NCBI RefSeq assembly: GCF_028595325.1
Contig: NZ_JAQQXR010000004.1
Location: 124,001-188,000 of the forward strand
From: Janthinobacterium fluminis
GTDB taxonomy: Bacteria > Pseudomonadota > Gammaproteobacteria > Burkholderiales > Burkholderiaceae_D
Length of the DNA stretch: 64,000 nt
Reading direction: 5' to 3'
The notes under the pieces were generated by a model. It had not been told where the DNA came from and made no database searches. It worked only from the letters and a program-made list of their open reading frames with translations. This document shows, piece by piece, positions 28,546 through 38,300 of this stretch. How positions within the stretch are numbered: position 1 is the first letter of the stretch; each line of letters opens with the position of its first letter. The position numbers and the translations under genes were made by a program.

Positions 28546-30144
28546 ATGCTGTTTAACTCCTACCTGTTCCTGCTGGTGTTCCTGCCCGTCGCGCTGCTCG
28601 GCTACTACGCGCTGGGCATGGCGCACCGGCGCCTGGCCGCCTGCTGGCTGTGCCTGGCCTCGCTGGTCTTCTACGGCTGGTGGAATCCCCAATATGTCGC
28701 CCTGCTGCTGCTGTCGATCGCCTTCAACTACCTGGCCAGCCAGGCGCTGCTGGCGAGCGCGCCGTGGCCGCGCGCGCAAACGGCCTTGCTGACGGCCGCC
28801 ATCGCCGCCAACCTCGGCCTGCTGTTCTACTACAAATACCTGGCCGCCCTGTTCGCCTTCCTGGCCGACGCCGGCCTGGTCGCCCACGAACTGGACGCGC
28901 TCATTCTGCCGCTGGGCATCTCCTTCTTCACCTTCACGCAAATCGGCTACCTGCTCGACTGCAAGGGCGGCGTCGTCCACGAGCGCAGCGCCCTCAATTA
29001 CACGCTGTTCGTCACCTTCTTCCCGCACCTGATCGCCGGACCTGTGCTGCACCACAAGGAAATGATGCCGCAATTCGCCGACCGCGCCACCTACCGCTTC
29101 CAGGCCGAAAACCTCTCCATCGGCGGCGCGCTGTTCGCCATCGGTTTGGCGAAAAAAGTCCTGCTGGCCGACAGCGTCGCGCACTGGGCCGAGGCCGGCT
29201 TCGCCGAGCCGGACGCGCTGCGCCTGTGGAGCGCCTGGGGCGCCAGTCTGAGTTACGCGCTGCAACTGTACTTCGATTTTTCCGGCTACTCCGACATGGC
29301 GCTGGGCCTGGCGAAAATGTTCGGCGTGCGCTTCCCGCTGAACTTCAACTCGCCCTACAAGGCCGCCAGCATCATCGACTTCTGGCAGCGCTGGCACATG
29401 ACGCTGACGCGCTACCTCAACGACTACCTGTACAACCCGGTGGCGATGGCCCTGTCGCGGCGGCGCGCCCGGCGCGGCCTGCCCGTCGGGCGGCGCGCCG
29501 CCGCCAGCGCCGCCGGCTTCGCCCAACTGGTGCTGCTGCCGACCGGCTTCACCATGCTGCTGGCCGGCGTCTGGCACGGCGCGGGCCTGCAATTTCTCGT
29601 CTTCGGCTTGCTGCACGCCGGCTACCTGGCGCTCAACCATGCCTGGCGCGCCTTCGCCGGCCAGCGCCAGCAAGCGCCCGCCGGCGCCTTGCGCCGCGCC
29701 GTCCGCCACGCCGGCGGCGTCGCCCTGACCCTGCTGGCGGTGCTGGTCGGCCAAGCCTTCTTCCGCGCCGACGGCGTCGCCGGCGCGCTGTCGCTACTGG
29801 CCGGCATGAGCGGCCAGCACGGCGTCGAGGCGCTGCCGGGCTGGCCCTGGTCCGGCATCGAGGGCGGCGCCGCGCTGCGCAGCGAAGACATGCTGCGCCT
29901 GCTGGTGGCGCGCTGGTCCGAAACCATCCAGATCTCCCTGCTATTCCTGATCGTCTGGTGCATGCCGAACTCGCAGCAAATCATGGGCGCCTTCTCGCCG
30001 GCGCTCAAGCCCGCGTCCGGGGCGGCGCCGCGCTGGCTGCAATGGCGCCCGTCCGCCGGCTGGCTCGCCGTCACGCTGTGCATGCTGGCGGCGGCGCTGC
30101 TGTCGATGCACAAGGAAACCAAATTCCTCTACTTCCAATTCTGA
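28546..30144 (+). CDS. MBOAT O-acyltransferase (AlgI/DltB/PatA type)
   Basis: A 532-residue multi-spanning inner-membrane protein of the MBOAT family. The two conserved histidines are present: H284 in QRWHMTLTRYLNDYLY and H344 in AGVWHGAGL. N-terminal MLFNSYLFLLVFLPVALLGYY is the standard AlgI-like opening. In alginate and teichoic-acid systems this protein exports the acyl group from a cytoplasmic donor to periplasmic acceptors; here the donor is most likely the ACP encoded just upstream and the acceptors the two SGNH proteins. Confidence 0.94.
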   Translation: MLFNSYLFLLVFLPVALLGYYALGMAHRRLAACWLCLASLVFYGWWNPQYVALLLLSIAFNYLASQALLASAPWPRAQTALLTAAIAANLGLLFYYKYLAALFAFLADAGLVAHELDALILPLGISFFTFTQIGYLLDCKGGVVHERSALNYTLFVTFFPHLIAGPVLHHKEMMPQFADRATYRFQAENLSIGGALFAIGLAKKVLLADSVAHWAEAGFAEPDALRLWSAWGASLSYALQLYFDFSGYSDMALGLAKMFGVRFPLNFNSPYKAASIIDFWQRWHMTLTRYLNDYLYNPVAMALSRRRARRGLPVGRRAAASAAGFAQLVLLPTGFTMLLAGVWHGAGLQFLVFGLLHAGYLALNHAWRAFAGQRQQAPAGALRRAVRHAGGVALTLLAVLVGQAFFRADGVAGALSLLAGMSGQHGVEALPGWPWSGIEGGAALRSEDMLRLLVARWSETIQISLLFLIVWCMPNSQQIMGAFSPALKPASGAAPRWLQWRPSAGWLAVTLCMLAAALLSMHKETKFLYFQF

Positions 30145-30158
30145 TGGGAAGCACGCCC

Positions 30159-31034
30159 ATGCCCGCGCCGCCTCGCCCTCACCTCGCCGGCGCCGCGCTG
30201 CGCACCGTGGCGACGGCAACACTGCTGGCACTGGCGGCCTGCGCCGGCCCGGCGCAGCGCCCCCTGCCGATAGACGGCATCGCCTGGCAGCCCGACAACG
30301 CCACCGCGCGCCCATATGGCAACTGGGACCGGATCGGCGCGCGCGAACTGCTGATCCAGTGGACCCTGGTGGACCAGACCGCCTTCGTCGACCTGGCGGA
30401 AGCCGGCGCCCAGGCCGCGCCGCAACTGCCGGACTGGGGCCGCATCGCCGCCGAGCCCTGGGCCCGCGACGTCATCGTCGGCCTGGCCGGCAGCTTCGAC
30501 GAGAACGCCGCCCGCGCCGGCGTCGCGCGCCTGGCGGCGCTGTCGCAGCGGCTGGCGGCGCTGCCGACGCCGCTGCATGTGAGCGGCTGGTACTTCCCCG
30601 TCGAAGTCGACCCCAGCTGGGCGGACGCGCGCCGCCTTGCCGCGCTGCTGGCGCCGCTGCCGCGGCCGTTGTGGATCAGCGCCTACGACAGCGCCAACAT
30701 CGGCGCCGACAATTTCGCCGCGGCGCTGGCCGCCTGGCTGCCGGACGATGTCGGCGTGCTGTTCCAGGACGGCGCCGGCGTCTACGCCCGCGAACCGCGG
30801 GTCGCGCGCGGCTACGCCGACGCGCTGGCGGCGCGCCTGGGCCGCGCGCGGGTGCGCATCATCGTCGAGGCGTTCCGCCCGCGCGTCGGCGGCGGCTTTC
30901 GCAGCGCCACCGTAGACGAACTGGCGCCGCAGTTGCGCGCCTATGCAGGCTACCGCCGCTACCTGTTCGACGGCCCGCATTATGTCAACGACGCGCTGGT
31001 CCAGGACATCTTCAAACTGCTGCAGGAAAACTAA
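30159..31034 (+). CDS. Lipoprotein with predicted TIM-barrel glycosidase-like fold
   Basis: A 291-residue putative lipoprotein: signal peptide with lipobox LAAC (Cys28). The mature part alternates hydrophobic strands and helices (LLIQWTLVD, VIVGLAGSF, LHVSGWYFPVEVDPSW, LWISAYDSANIGADN, VGVLFQDGAGV, RVRIIVEAF), which looks like a (beta/alpha)8 barrel of the kind seen in DUF4434-like or glycan-processing lipoproteins. Family not firmly recognised. ATG 30159 is chosen because GGGAAG precedes it; an ATG at 30144 overlapping the MBOAT stop is the alternative. Last gene of the operon; probably trims or binds the polymer. Confidence 0.7.
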   Translation: MPAPPRPHLAGAALRTVATATLLALAACAGPAQRPLPIDGIAWQPDNATARPYGNWDRIGARELLIQWTLVDQTAFVDLAEAGAQAAPQLPDWGRIAAEPWARDVIVGLAGSFDENAARAGVARLAALSQRLAALPTPLHVSGWYFPVEVDPSWADARRLAALLAPLPRPLWISAYDSANIGADNFAAALAAWLPDDVGVLFQDGAGVYAREPRVARGYADALAARLGRARVRIIVEAFRPRVGGGFRSATVDELAPQLRAYAGYRRYLFDGPHYVNDALVQDIFKLLQEN

Positions 31035-31337
31035 TGTCCTGAGTTGCCGGTTCGCTCGACAACGCGTGCCTGACTCGGAATACTAGCCAGCCGCGCCGGC
31101 AAAAACCAAAGGCATGCAACCGGGGTCCAACCCTGATGCTGTGCACGCGGCGCGCCGGCAACGCCAAATCCCACGCCCGCCTGCGCCCTTGCGCCTCTAC
31201 CTGAGTCCGCTTTTCTGGACATTTCCCATCGAAAAAAGTTCAATTTCCCCCTGCAAATAAAAAAAATATAGTTCCGGTGTGCATATTGATTTAGATCAAA
31301 AGTTGGCGCAACTTAACGCCTCTTTTGGAGGAAAAAT
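31035..31337. other. Intergenic region before the lipoprotein glycosidase
   Basis: About 300 bp with no convincing gene. The second half is AT-rich (CAAATAAAAAAAATATAG at about 31253-31270, a likely promoter zone) and holds the FNR-like site and a second small palindrome AAGTTG-GCG-CAACTT (31300-31314). GGAGG at 31327-31331 is the ribosome binding site of the next gene. The first half is GC-rich and featureless. Confidence 0.4.
31286..31299. promoter_or_regulatory. FNR/CRP-type site TTGAT-N4-ATCAA
   Basis: TTGAT TTAG ATCAA is an exact match to the FNR/ANR consensus half-sites. Its centre lies about 45 bp upstream of the ATG, which is too close for a class II activator position unless the transcript leader is only a few nt; repression or a chance match are alternatives. 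Confidence 0.4.
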
Positions 31338-32876
31338 ATGCCCAACTTCATATTCCGCGCACGACTCCTGCTTGCGCTCCCCGTCCTGCTACTGGCAGCG
31401 TGCGGCGGCTCTTCCGGCGACCAGGCCGTCGCGCCAGGCCAGACCGCCGCCGCGGTCAGCAACGCCACCGTCTACAACCGGCCGCGCCCCACGCTGCCCA
31501 TCACCGCGCCGCTCACCGGCGTGACGATAGACGGCATCAGCAACTTGGCGGCCACGATAAGCTCGCTCAACAGCATCAGCAAAGTCCCGACGACGCGCAT
31601 CGTCTTCGACGAATACGTCCCGGCGAATAGCTATCTGAGTGCGACCACGCAAATCCGCAACGTCAGCTACGTGATGGGAGAGCTGCTGGATTCCTTCTAC
31701 GTTCGGCATTACTCGGTGCAAGCCTACCTCGACCGCACCACGGAATACCTGAACACGCTGGGCAACCAGGTCGACATCTGGGAAGTCGGCAATGAAATCA
31801 ACGGCGAATGGCTGGGCAGCAACGTCGACGTCGTCGCCAAGATGAGCGGCGCCTACGACCTCGTCAAGGCACGCGGCAAGCTCACCGAGCTGACGCTGTA
31901 CTACAACAAAAACTGCTGGTCCAATCCGGCCAACGAAATGTTCACCTGGGCACAGAACAACATTCCGGCGCGCATGAAACAAGGTCTGGACTACGTACTG
32001 GTCAGCTATTACGAGGACGACTGCAACGGCTTGCAGCCGGACTGGCCGACCGTGTTCAACCAGCTGCACGCGATGTTCCCGAATTCCAAAATCGGTTTCG
32101 GCGAAGTGGGCACGGCGATAGCCTCGCGCAAGGCGGAATATGTGCGGCGCTATTACAGCAAGCAGATCAACGTGCCGAACTACGTCGGCGGCTACTTCTG
32201 GTGGTACTTCAGGCAGGACATGGTGCCCAACACCAAACCGCTGCTGCAAACGCTCAACGACGCCATCAACAGCGTGGCGCCACCTCCGCCACCACCGCCA
32301 CCTCCACCGCCGGCGGGCGGCATATCGCTGGCGGCCGACAATTGGATGACGGTCTACAATGGTTACGGCAGCGTCAGCTACGACGCCGCCACCGGCATCG
32401 TCATGGCGCCGAGAGCGTCGACGGCCCCGTCCGAGACGCACGCCGCGCTGACCCTGGCCAAAAACATCCAGTTGCGCAATTTCCGGCTCAGCATCACGGC
32501 GACGACGGAACAGCAGTTGCGCCTGAACTCGGCGCCGAACCCGTGGGAAGTGTTTTGGATCTTCTTCAACTACACACCCACGTCGGCGGGAAAAAACACC
32601 AACTACTTCCTGCTCAAGCCCAACGGAGTGGAACTGGGCAAGGCGTTTGACGGCATCGGCCAGACCTTCCTGTACACCGGCCCCGCCAGTGCCACCGCGC
32701 TGCGCGTGTCGAATAACTACGTCGTCGAAAAAATCGGCAACCACGTGACGGTCTACATCAATGGTGTGAGGGCCAGCGACTACACCGGGGCGCTGTATGA
32801 CGTGGCCGGCTCTATCGGCCTGTACACGGAAGACGCGCGCGTGCGCATCACCAATGTCCAGGTGACGCCGCTGTAA
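31338..32876 (+). CDS. Lipoprotein glycoside hydrolase with C-terminal lectin-like domain
   Basis: A 512-residue lipoprotein (lipobox LLAAC, Cys22). The central TIM-barrel domain has WEVGNEING with predicted acid/base E153 and GFGEVGTA with predicted nucleophile E256, the clan GH-A arrangement (GH39/GH5-like). A linker of 11 consecutive prolines around residues 316-326 joins a C-terminal beta-sandwich (about 330-512, LAADNWMTVYNGYGSVSYD...; jelly-roll like DUF1080/LamG folds). Polysaccharide loci often carry such a hydrolase (PslG-like). Own promoter region and strong RBS GGAGG. Substrate unknown; the neighbouring polymer is the natural guess. Confidence 0.78.
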   Translation: MPNFIFRARLLLALPVLLLAACGGSSGDQAVAPGQTAAAVSNATVYNRPRPTLPITAPLTGVTIDGISNLAATISSLNSISKVPTTRIVFDEYVPANSYLSATTQIRNVSYVMGELLDSFYVRHYSVQAYLDRTTEYLNTLGNQVDIWEVGNEINGEWLGSNVDVVAKMSGAYDLVKARGKLTELTLYYNKNCWSNPANEMFTWAQNNIPARMKQGLDYVLVSYYEDDCNGLQPDWPTVFNQLHAMFPNSKIGFGEVGTAIASRKAEYVRRYYSKQINVPNYVGGYFWWYFRQDMVPNTKPLLQTLNDAINSVAPPPPPPPPPPPAGGISLAADNWMTVYNGYGSVSYDAATGIVMAPRASTAPSETHAALTLAKNIQLRNFRLSITATTEQQLRLNSAPNPWEVFWIFFNYTPTSAGKNTNYFLLKPNGVELGKAFDGIGQTFLYTGPASATALRVSNNYVVEKIGNHVTVYINGVRASDYTGALYDVAGSIGLYTEDARVRITNVQVTPL

Positions 32877-32880
32877 AGCA

Positions 32881-32910
32881 TGAGGCGGCCGCCGCCGGGC
32901 GGCCGCCTCA
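32881..32910. terminator. Bidirectional terminator-like hairpin between convergent genes
   Basis: TGAGGCGGCCG (32881-32891) pairs perfectly with CGGCCGCCTCA (32900-32910) across an 8-nt loop. It lies between the glycosidase stop and the convergent Hsp20 stop. There is no T-tract, so termination may need Rho or act as an RNA-end stabiliser. Confidence 0.6.
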
Positions 32911-32912
32911 AC

Positions 32913-33419
32913 TCACCCCGTCACTGGAATGGTCCGCGCCACGCTGGCGCTCTCCTTCGGCAGCGACACGGTCAGCACGCCGTTTTTGTACGATGCCTTC
33001 GCATTGTCGATGTCGACAGTGCGCGGCAGCGGAATGGCGCGCTGGAACGCACCATAGGCGCGCTCCATCAAGTGGAAGGTCGAGCCCTCGGTGTCGCTGG
33101 CATAGCGCTTTTCGCCGGACAGCAGCAAGGTATTGCCTTCCACGGTAATGCGGCAATCCTCCTTCTCCAGTCCCGGCAGCTCGACGCGCACGACGATTTG
33201 CCGCTCCATTTCCTCGACCTCGCAGGCCAGCAAGCCCCAGCGCGGGAAGGTGGCGCGCGCGGCGCCCTCCGCCGGCCTCTCGTCCTTGCCGCGGATAAAA
33301 TGCGTCAGCGAATCGCCGCCGCGGCTGAGCAATTCGCGCCAGCCCTCCGACAGGCTTTCCCAGGCCCGGCCGATTTCCTGGCCGATCAGCTTCCCCGACT
33401 GCTTCAACGACTCCAACAT
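32913..33419 (-). CDS. Hsp20/alpha-crystallin small heat-shock protein
   Basis: A 168-residue ATP-independent chaperone. The alpha-crystallin domain spans about 62-165, with the strand VVRVELPGLEKEDCRITVEGN, a GEKR turn and KNGVLTVSLPK near the end. The C-terminal extension ends in TIPVTG, where the I-x-V pair fits the oligomerisation IXI-type motif. It is 27 bp downstream of a PRPP synthetase gene and probably cotranscribed, a pairing seen in stress-related operons. Confidence 0.92.
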   Translation of the reverse strand: MLESLKQSGKLIGQEIGRAWESLSEGWRELLSRGGDSLTHFIRGKDERPAEGAARATFPRWGLLACEVEEMERQIVVRVELPGLEKEDCRITVEGNTLLLSGEKRYASDTEGSTFHLMERAYGAFQRAIPLPRTVDIDNAKASYKNGVLTVSLPKESASVARTIPVTG

Positions 33420-33446
33420 AGCGTCCTCCCAATCCCGGCAATAGCG

Positions 33447-34433
33447 TCACGACATCAGCAAGTCGCCCCTGGGGACGCCGCCGTGCAGGCACTCGATCGC
33501 CTCGGCAAACAAGGCGGAGCAACTCAACACCGTCAGCTTCGCCTTCACCGCGCCCGGCTCCAGGCGGAACGCCGGCACGGAATCGCTGACGACGATGCGC
33601 TCCAGCGCGCCGTCGGCCAGCAGCGTCTGCGCGTCGCCGGCAAACAAACCGTGCGTCGCCGCCGCATACACCCGGCCCGCGCCGGCCGCGCGGCAGGCCC
33701 GGACGCTGCGCGCCAGCGTATTGCCGGTACTAATCATGTCATCGACGATGATCGCCTCCCTGCCCTTCACCTCGCCGACCAGCATCTCGCCGCTGACGAC
33801 GCCGCTGACGCGGTGCTTCTCGACGATGGCGCCCGACACCGGCTTGTCCAGCACCTGCGCCAACGACAGCCTGAACTGCTCGGCGCGCTTGATGCTGCCG
33901 GCGTCGGGCGACACCACGACCACCTCGCGGCCGCGCAGCAGCGGCGCGAAATACTTGACGAACAGGCGGCTCGCCTCCAGATGCTCGGTGCAGCAGCGAA
34001 ACGCGTTCTGGTAAGCCGCCAGATTGTGCACATCCAGCGCCAGCACGGCATCCGTGCCGACGGCCTCGAACAGCGCGGCGACATAACGCGTCGTCACCGG
34101 CTCGCCCGGATTGCCGCGCCTGTCATTGCGCGCGTAAGCCAGATACGGCAGCACCGCCGTGACCCGCGCGGCGCCGCCATCCTTGAGCGCGCCGATGAAA
34201 AACAGCAGGCGGCACAGCTTGTCGTTGGCGCTTTGCCGGGCGTCGCCGTACAGGGATTGCAGGACGAACACATCGTTGCCGCGCACGCTGTCGAGCGGAC
34301 GCGCCCTATGTTCGCCATCCTCGAAATCGCGCTCCTCGTGGGCGCCGGGCGCCATATCGAGCCAGCGCGCCACCTGCTCGCCGAAAGCCCGGCTGCTGTT
34401 GAGCACAAATAGCTGCAATTCATTGTCAAACAT
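33447..34433 (-). CDS. Ribose-phosphate pyrophosphokinase (second-copy type)
   Basis: A 328-residue enzyme that makes PRPP from ribose 5-phosphate and ATP. Recognisable parts are the catalytic flexible loop (YARNDRRGNPGEPVTTRYVA, about 105-125) and the PRPP loop VDDMISTGNT (about 223-232). The usual DLHxxQIQGFF segment is replaced by DVHNLAAYQNAFRC, so this is a divergent paralogue, not the housekeeping Prs. Start ATG 34433 has only a weak RBS. Coupled with hsp20, so a stress or nucleotide-salvage role is plausible; this is inferred. Confidence 0.85.
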   Translation of the reverse strand: MFDNELQLFVLNSSRAFGEQVARWLDMAPGAHEERDFEDGEHRARPLDSVRGNDVFVLQSLYGDARQSANDKLCRLLFFIGALKDGGAARVTAVLPYLAYARNDRRGNPGEPVTTRYVAALFEAVGTDAVLALDVHNLAAYQNAFRCCTEHLEASRLFVKYFAPLLRGREVVVVSPDAGSIKRAEQFRLSLAQVLDKPVSGAIVEKHRVSGVVSGEMLVGEVKGREAIIVDDMISTGNTLARSVRACRAAGAGRVYAAATHGLFAGDAQTLLADGALERIVVSDSVPAFRLEPGAVKAKLTVLSCSALFAEAIECLHGGVPRGDLLMS

Positions 34434-34509
34434 GATAAGACCAATGACGCTCACATTACCTTGGTTCGATCCGTCGCAGCGGCGCGAGTTCCGCCGCCAT
34501 TGCGATCGC

Positions 34510-34857
34510 TCAATCGCGCTGGCCCCCTTCCGCACCGGCGCCGGCGCCGCCTTCCGGCACGTAAATGATCGAGCCATCTTTCATGCGGTAGGCGGTGCCG
34601 GCCTTGGCCCCCTCGCCCTGACCGATGTTGCCGGTGCTCTTGTAGCGCTCGATCTTCTCGCCCTTCTTGACCAGCACCTCCATCGTCGGCTTGCCGGCGT
34701 CGGTGATGACGGTGACGTCCTGCTTGCTGAAGGTGTTGAGCAGCGGGTTCTTGGCGACGACGATCAGCAGCGCGGCGATGATGACGAGAAAAACGTCGAT
34801 CAGGTTCACCACCGACAGGATAGGGTCTTCGGTGTCCGCTTCGTGCAGCAGCTTCAT
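34510..34857 (-). CDS. DUF2149 protein, predicted partner of the ExbB-like channel (HmuV-like)
   Basis: A 115-residue protein with one N-terminal membrane helix (about 14-38, ILSVVNLIDVFLVIIAALLIV) and a small periplasmic domain; the C-terminus is Gly/Ala-rich. The single-anchor layout with an Asp in the membrane helix (NLIDVFLV) is that of ExbD/TolR-like energy-coupling partners, and DUF2149 proteins are known next to CobN-like chelatases and MotA/TolQ/ExbB proteins. It overlaps the upstream ExbB-like gene by ATGA. Last gene of the haem-type operon. Confidence 0.82.
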   Translation of the reverse strand: MKLLHEADTEDPILSVVNLIDVFLVIIAALLIVVAKNPLLNTFSKQDVTVITDAGKPTMEVLVKKGEKIERYKSTGNIGQGEGAKAGTAYRMKDGSIIYVPEGGAGAGAEGGQRD

Positions 34858-35348
34858 GCGGCCTCCGCGCGCGGACCGGTGCGCAGGGCTTCGATCTCCA
34901 GCAACTCCTCGGCCAGCCAGCGGCGCTGCACGTTGACGACGAGGAAGGTGGCAGAGGCCGCCAGCAGCGCCAGGATCACGGCCGAAAACGCCACCATCAG
35001 ATTCTGCGACACGGCGCCCAGGTTGCCGTCCGACAGGGACTTCATCGCCGGCCCCATCGGTATCATCGTCGCCACCAGGCCCATCATCGGCGCCACGCGG
35101 GTGGCGATGCGCCCCGCCTCAAGCAGCTTGTGGGCGCGCACGTCGAGCTCGTCGGCGCCGGCGTGGCGGTGTGCGCGCCACCAGGCCAGCAGCGGCCGGC
35201 CGCCGCCACGGCGGCGCTGCCAGCCCTGCACGGCGAAACTGCCGAGGCTATAGAAACTGTACAGGAACAGCGCCGCGATCAGCGCCAGGGTCGGCAGCAG
35301 GAACAACTGGCCCAGCTGGTACATCAGGGTTTCAATCAGAATTTGCAT
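34854..35348 (-). CDS. MotA/TolQ/ExbB-family proton channel protein (HmuU-like)
   Basis: A 164-residue inner-membrane protein with three predicted helices: about 12-35, then VAPMMGLVATMIPMGPAMKSL (about 85-105), and about 118-140. The APMMGLxATMIPMGPA segment is the ExbB/TolQ channel signature. It probably forms a proton-driven complex with the DUF2149 protein, powering the TonB-dependent receptor or the anchored chelatase. Translationally coupled to the downstream gene; 9 bp after the CobN-like gene. Confidence 0.88.
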   Translation of the reverse strand: MQILIETLMYQLGQLFLLPTLALIAALFLYSFYSLGSFAVQGWQRRRGGGRPLLAWWRAHRHAGADELDVRAHKLLEAGRIATRVAPMMGLVATMIPMGPAMKSLSDGNLGAVSQNLMVAFSAVILALLAASATFLVVNVQRRWLAEELLEIEALRTGPRAEAA

Positions 35349-35357
35349 AGCTATCTT

Positions 35358-38300
35358 TCAACGAAGGTTCAAACGTGAATCGGGGGGGGCGCCGGGCGCG
35401 CGCGTCTGGCGCACGGCGCCGGCCAGGATGGCGCCCAGCAGCGCCAGCACGCCAAGCGGCCAGCCCGGCCGGGGCGGCGGCGTTTGCGCCACGCTCGCCA
35501 GTTGCATGCCGCGTATCGGCGGCGGCGCAGGCGGCGCGGCAGCCGCGGCGCCGGCCGCCGCCGGCCGGCGCACCGCCTGCGCCTGCGCCGGCGACGGCCG
35601 CGCCGCGCCCGTGCCGAAGCCGGCGGCGACGAAGGCCTTGAACTGTGCGTTGTCGCTCTTGACGTCATGGCGCGCGGAAATCTCGCGCCAGCGCTGCTTG
35701 AGCTCGCGCACGGTGTCGGCGTCGGCCTTCCAGTAGCCCTTGCGCGCCGCCTCCAGCATGCGTTCGATGCTTTGCGCCAGCGCGTGCGGGTTGTCGCGCT
35801 CGAACCAGTCCTTGACGCCGAGGCGGTGCTTGTCGCGCACGTAGACGTCGACGAACTCCTGCCACTGGTCGTCGCGCACCACCTCGCGCGCCACCGCCTG
35901 CCAGCCCCAGAAGTTGTTGACCGAGTCGAGCACCTGCAAGGTGCCGGCGTAGCCCTCGGCCATCAAGCCCTTGATATAGCCGGGGTGGAAGTTGCGCGTG
36001 GCCAGTTCCTTGGCGAGGAAGCCGGCGGCGCTCTCGACCTTGCCGCCGGCCCCGCCGGCGCCGGCCTCGCGCAGGTTGGAGATGTACAGCTCGGGCGCCT
36101 TGCCGTCGAGCCGGCGCACCGCCAGCGACAGGCCGCCCAGGTACTGGAACGGGTCGTCCGTGGTCAGCATGCCGTACAGGTTCGAGCTGCGCGACAACAC
36201 CGCGCCCTCGGTGCCGCGCAGCGCCTCGGCGTACAGATTGACCTTGGCGCCGGCCTGGCCCCACGTGCTCTGGTCGGGGCCGTAGGCGAACTGCATGCGG
36301 CTCAGGTACAGGTCGGCCAGCTTGCGGTCGCCGTCGTCCTTGCCCTTCCAACTGTCGCTGGCCAGCGTGGCGCCGTCCAGGCCGGTGCCGTAGCGTCCCG
36401 ACTCCGACGAGAACATGCGCGTTTGCGCGGCCGCCAGGCGTTCGGCCGGCGCCATGCCGGCGCGCTCCAGCCGGGCCGCGATGTCGCGCGTGTTGGCGGC
36501 CACCGGGTTGTCGTCCTCCTGCGCCTCGGCGGCCAGCTGCGCCGCCCGCGCCAGCTGGCGCATGGCGTTGGGAAAGTGGTCGCGGTACAGGCCGGTAACC
36601 GACAACACCACGTCCACCCTCGGCCGGCCCAGCGCCGCGCGCGGCACCAGCTTGACGTCGACGACGCGGCCGCCGGCGTCCCACACCGGCTCGACGCCCA
36701 GCGCCCACAGCGCCTGCGCCTCGAGAATGCCCTGGTGGCGCATGGTTTCCACCGACCATAGCGAGAACGCCAGCTTCTTCGGCAAGCGCCCCTTGGCCTT
36801 GCGGTGGGTCGCCAGCAGCGCTTCGAGCGCCTCCTTGCCGGCCGCCCAAGCCTGCTGGGTCGGCACGCGCGACGGGTCGAAGCCGTACAGATTGCGTCCG
36901 GTCGGCAGCGCCTCGGGATTGCGGATCGGGTCGCCGCCGTAGGACGTCGGAATGTGGCGCCCCGACAGCGCCGCCAGCAGCGCCGCCATCTCGTTGCCGG
37001 CCGACAGCGCGGCGTAGTGGGCACGCCCCTGTTCGAGCATCGCGGCCAGCTCCGGCCTGGCCACCTCGGACAGCGGCGCGCCGTCCAGCGCGTAACGCTT
37101 GAGCAACTGGTAGGCCGTGGTGGCGCTCAGCTTCTGGTAGTCGCCGACGAAGCTCTCGTCGGCTTCCTCGCCGGGCGCGGCCGCCAGTTCCCAGAACCGG
37201 CGCCCGAGCATCAGCAGCACCGTGCCGAGGCGGTGCTGCTGCGCCGGCGCCGTGCCGAAGGTGTGCAGGCCGAGCGGTTGCGCCGTCTGCGCCAGCTCGT
37301 GCAGGTGATTGTGCAGCGCCTCGACGAAGGCGGGGAACGCGGCGGCGATGCGCGCCTCGTCCCAGCCCATGTCGCGCTCGACCCGCTCGGCCCGCGCCGC
37401 GCGCAGCAGGTCGGCCGCCAGCCGCTCCTTGACGGCGCCGCTGTCCTGGCCTATCCAGGCGTGCAGCAGATCGTGCATGCGCGTGAGCGCCTCGTGCAGG
37501 CCGGCCGGGGCGAACGGCGGCGTCTGGTGCGTGATCGTCACGGCGCGGCCGCGCCGCTTGGCCTGCAGCGCCTCGCCGATGTTATCGACGATGTAAGGGT
37601 AGACCACCGGCACGTCGCCCACCGCCAGCAGCGGATAGTCGGACACGGACAGGCCGCGCTCCTTGCCGGGCAGCCATTCCTGCGAGCCGTGGGTGCCGTA
37701 GTGGATCAGCGCGTCGGCGCGGTGCCCCTGGCGCGCCCACAGGTAGGCCGCCAGGTAGAAGTGCGACGGGCCGGCCTTGACACTGTGGTACAACTGCTTC
37801 TCCTTGCCCTCCCATTTTTCGCCGCGCGGCGGCTGCGGCAGCAGCACGACGTTACCGAACTTGGCGCGCGGCACGACGAAGTAGGCGACGCCGTCGCGCC
37901 GCACGACCATCGACGAGCGCTCCGGCTCGCCCCAGCGCGCCAGCATGGCCTGTTGCACGGCCGCCGGCTGGCGCCCCAGCCAGGCGCGGTAGTCGGCCAC
38001 CGGCAGCAGCTCGGCCAGGCCGTCGCGCAGCAGCGGCTCCAGCTCGCCGTCGCGGTAGAACGGCGCCAGCAGGCGCTGCAGCAAAGCCGTCAGCACCGGC
38101 TCCTCGTGCGCCTGGGTGCGGTAACCGGCGCCGCGCAGCGCCTCAAGCGTGGCGGCCAGGCTTTTCGGCAGGTTCAGGTAGGACGCCGACAGGTTCTTCT
38201 CGCCCGGCGGGTAATTCCAGAAGAACACCGCCAGGCGCTTCTCGGCGTTCTCCAGCCGTTGCAGGCGCACCAGCTTGAGCGCCTTCTCGACCACCGCCTG

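Noticed and set aside
31031-31243. 70-codon minus-strand frame in the gap before the glycosidase
   Set aside because: No ribosome binding site or family, and it overlaps the end of the upstream lipoprotein gene.
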